A stretch of DNA of 6,581 nucleotides from Rhodospirillaceae bacterium (GTDB lineage Bacteria > Pseudomonadota > Alphaproteobacteria > Rhodospirillales > Magnetovibrionaceae), in NCBI GenBank assembly GCA_002732845.1, contig NVSZ01000002.1:6560-13140 (forward strand), read 5' to 3'. Every line of letters starts with the position of its first letter. Positions within the stretch are counted from its first letter, which is position 1. The notes beneath the pieces were generated by a model, which saw only the letters and a program-made list of their open reading frames with translations, was not told the DNA's origin and searched no databases. The translations under genes and the position numbers were made by a program. Below, in pieces: positions 6,357-6,581 of the stretch.

Positions 6357-6387
6357 AGGTGCTGTCCACTTTATTCAGACAAGTCCA
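6357..6387 (-). repeat. IS right terminal inverted repeat (31 bp)
   Basis: It is the exact reverse complement of 5306-5336. This is the transposase-upstream end, since orfA and orfB read leftward from it. The IS proper stops at 6387 and AT-rich flanking DNA begins. Confidence 0.95.
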
Positions 6388-6581
6388 GATACATACTGTT
6401 TATAAAAAGAATATAAGCGAGATTAATGTGTTCATTGAAAATATTGAATAATGTTTTGAGCGATATTCGGTCCCTTTCGTGGTAATATGGACCGAATATC
6501 GCTCACAATGATGAGATGACATAGATAATCAATAGCTTCCTCATTAAAAATGAACTGGCAAGTCAATTGCTGTGGCATTAC
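6388..6581. other. AT-rich flank without a convincing gene
   Basis: Base composition falls sharply in G+C compared with pyc and bioY. I see no ribosome site with a supported reading frame. Its only clear structure is the inverted repeat at 6457-6505. A 48-codon minus-strand frame (6578 to 6432) crosses that repeat but has no recognisable family. Confidence 0.5.
6457..6505. repeat. 17-bp perfect inverted repeat with 15-nt spacer
   Basis: The arm TGAGCGATATTCGGTCC (6457-6473) is the exact reverse complement of GGACCGAATATCGCTCA (6489-6505). No T tract follows on the right. On the minus strand the stem is followed by four As' complement (TTTT at 6454-6457 on the plus strand lies upstream), so terminator function is unsupported either way. 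It could be the ends of a tiny non-autonomous element, a protein-binding palindrome or an RNA hairpin. Confidence 0.85.

Larger units (their letters stand above)
5306..6387. mobile_element. Decayed IS3-family insertion sequence, 1082 bp
   Basis: The ends are perfect 31-bp inverted repeats starting TGGACTTGTC. Inside, on the minus strand, are the end of orfA and a broken orfB (DDE transposase). Without the three 38-bp inserts about 968 bp of IS remain, shorter than a full IS3 element, mainly because orfA is almost entirely missing. No 3-bp target duplication is visible (GGG on the left, GAT on the right). With several frameshifts and stops it cannot make its own transposase, though its ends look intact enough to be moved in trans. 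Confidence 0.93.

Noticed and set aside
6432..6578. 48-codon minus-strand frame at the right edge
   Set aside because: There is no recognisable family or supported start, and it runs through both arms of the inverted repeat. It might be the tail of something beyond the window, but nothing shows this.

Overview
The window looks like part of an alphaproteobacterial chromosome, probably Rhodospirillales-like. The main support is the 1153-residue pyruvate carboxylase, whose functional residues fall on the numbering I recall for the Rhizobium etli enzyme (R427, R429, R472, K718, T882; biotin lysine one position earlier). A single-component bioY fits too. The taxonomic call is an inference; no rRNA or species marker is present.

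Layout, left to right. Positions 2-754 hold the 3' part of a broken pyruvate phosphate dikinase gene (ppdK) with two mutually compensating frameshifts, a premature stop, and no C-terminal end with its catalytic cysteine. A perfect 19-bp inverted repeat lies inside its coding sequence. Positions 755-912 carry hydrophobic, frame-broken sequence that resembles the start of a YeiH/UPF0324-type membrane protein. Positions 943-4404 are an intact pyruvate carboxylase gene (pyc), followed 54 nt later by an intact bioY biotin-transporter gene, with no terminator between them. After bioY come only the 3' half of an initiator-tRNA gene (5143-5185) and a strong intrinsic terminator (5192-5226), which look like an integration or rearrangement scar. 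Positions 5306-6387 are a decayed IS3-family insertion sequence with perfect 31-bp terminal inverted repeats. The last 194 bases are AT-rich, carry no convincing gene, and contain a 17-bp perfect inverted repeat.

How the genes work together. Pyc needs covalently bound biotin and BioY imports biotin, so the pair joins an anaplerotic enzyme to supply of its cofactor. The broken ppdK upstream suggests that this locus once held a second pyruvate/PEP enzyme, now lost here.

The most unusual signal is a 38-bp structured repeat present three times inside the dead IS (5538-5575, 6026-6063, 6301-6338). Comparison with the expected IS3 transposase shows that copy 1 is a clean insertion: removing exactly 38 nt restores the conserved Gly-Asn-Cys-Tyr-Asp-Asn stretch and DD(35)E spacing. 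Copy 2 is also an insertion, and copy 3 sits where most of orfA is missing. All copies keep a 6-bp hairpin, one of them through paired changes. It behaves like a very small mobile or otherwise insertable palindromic element that I do not recognise.
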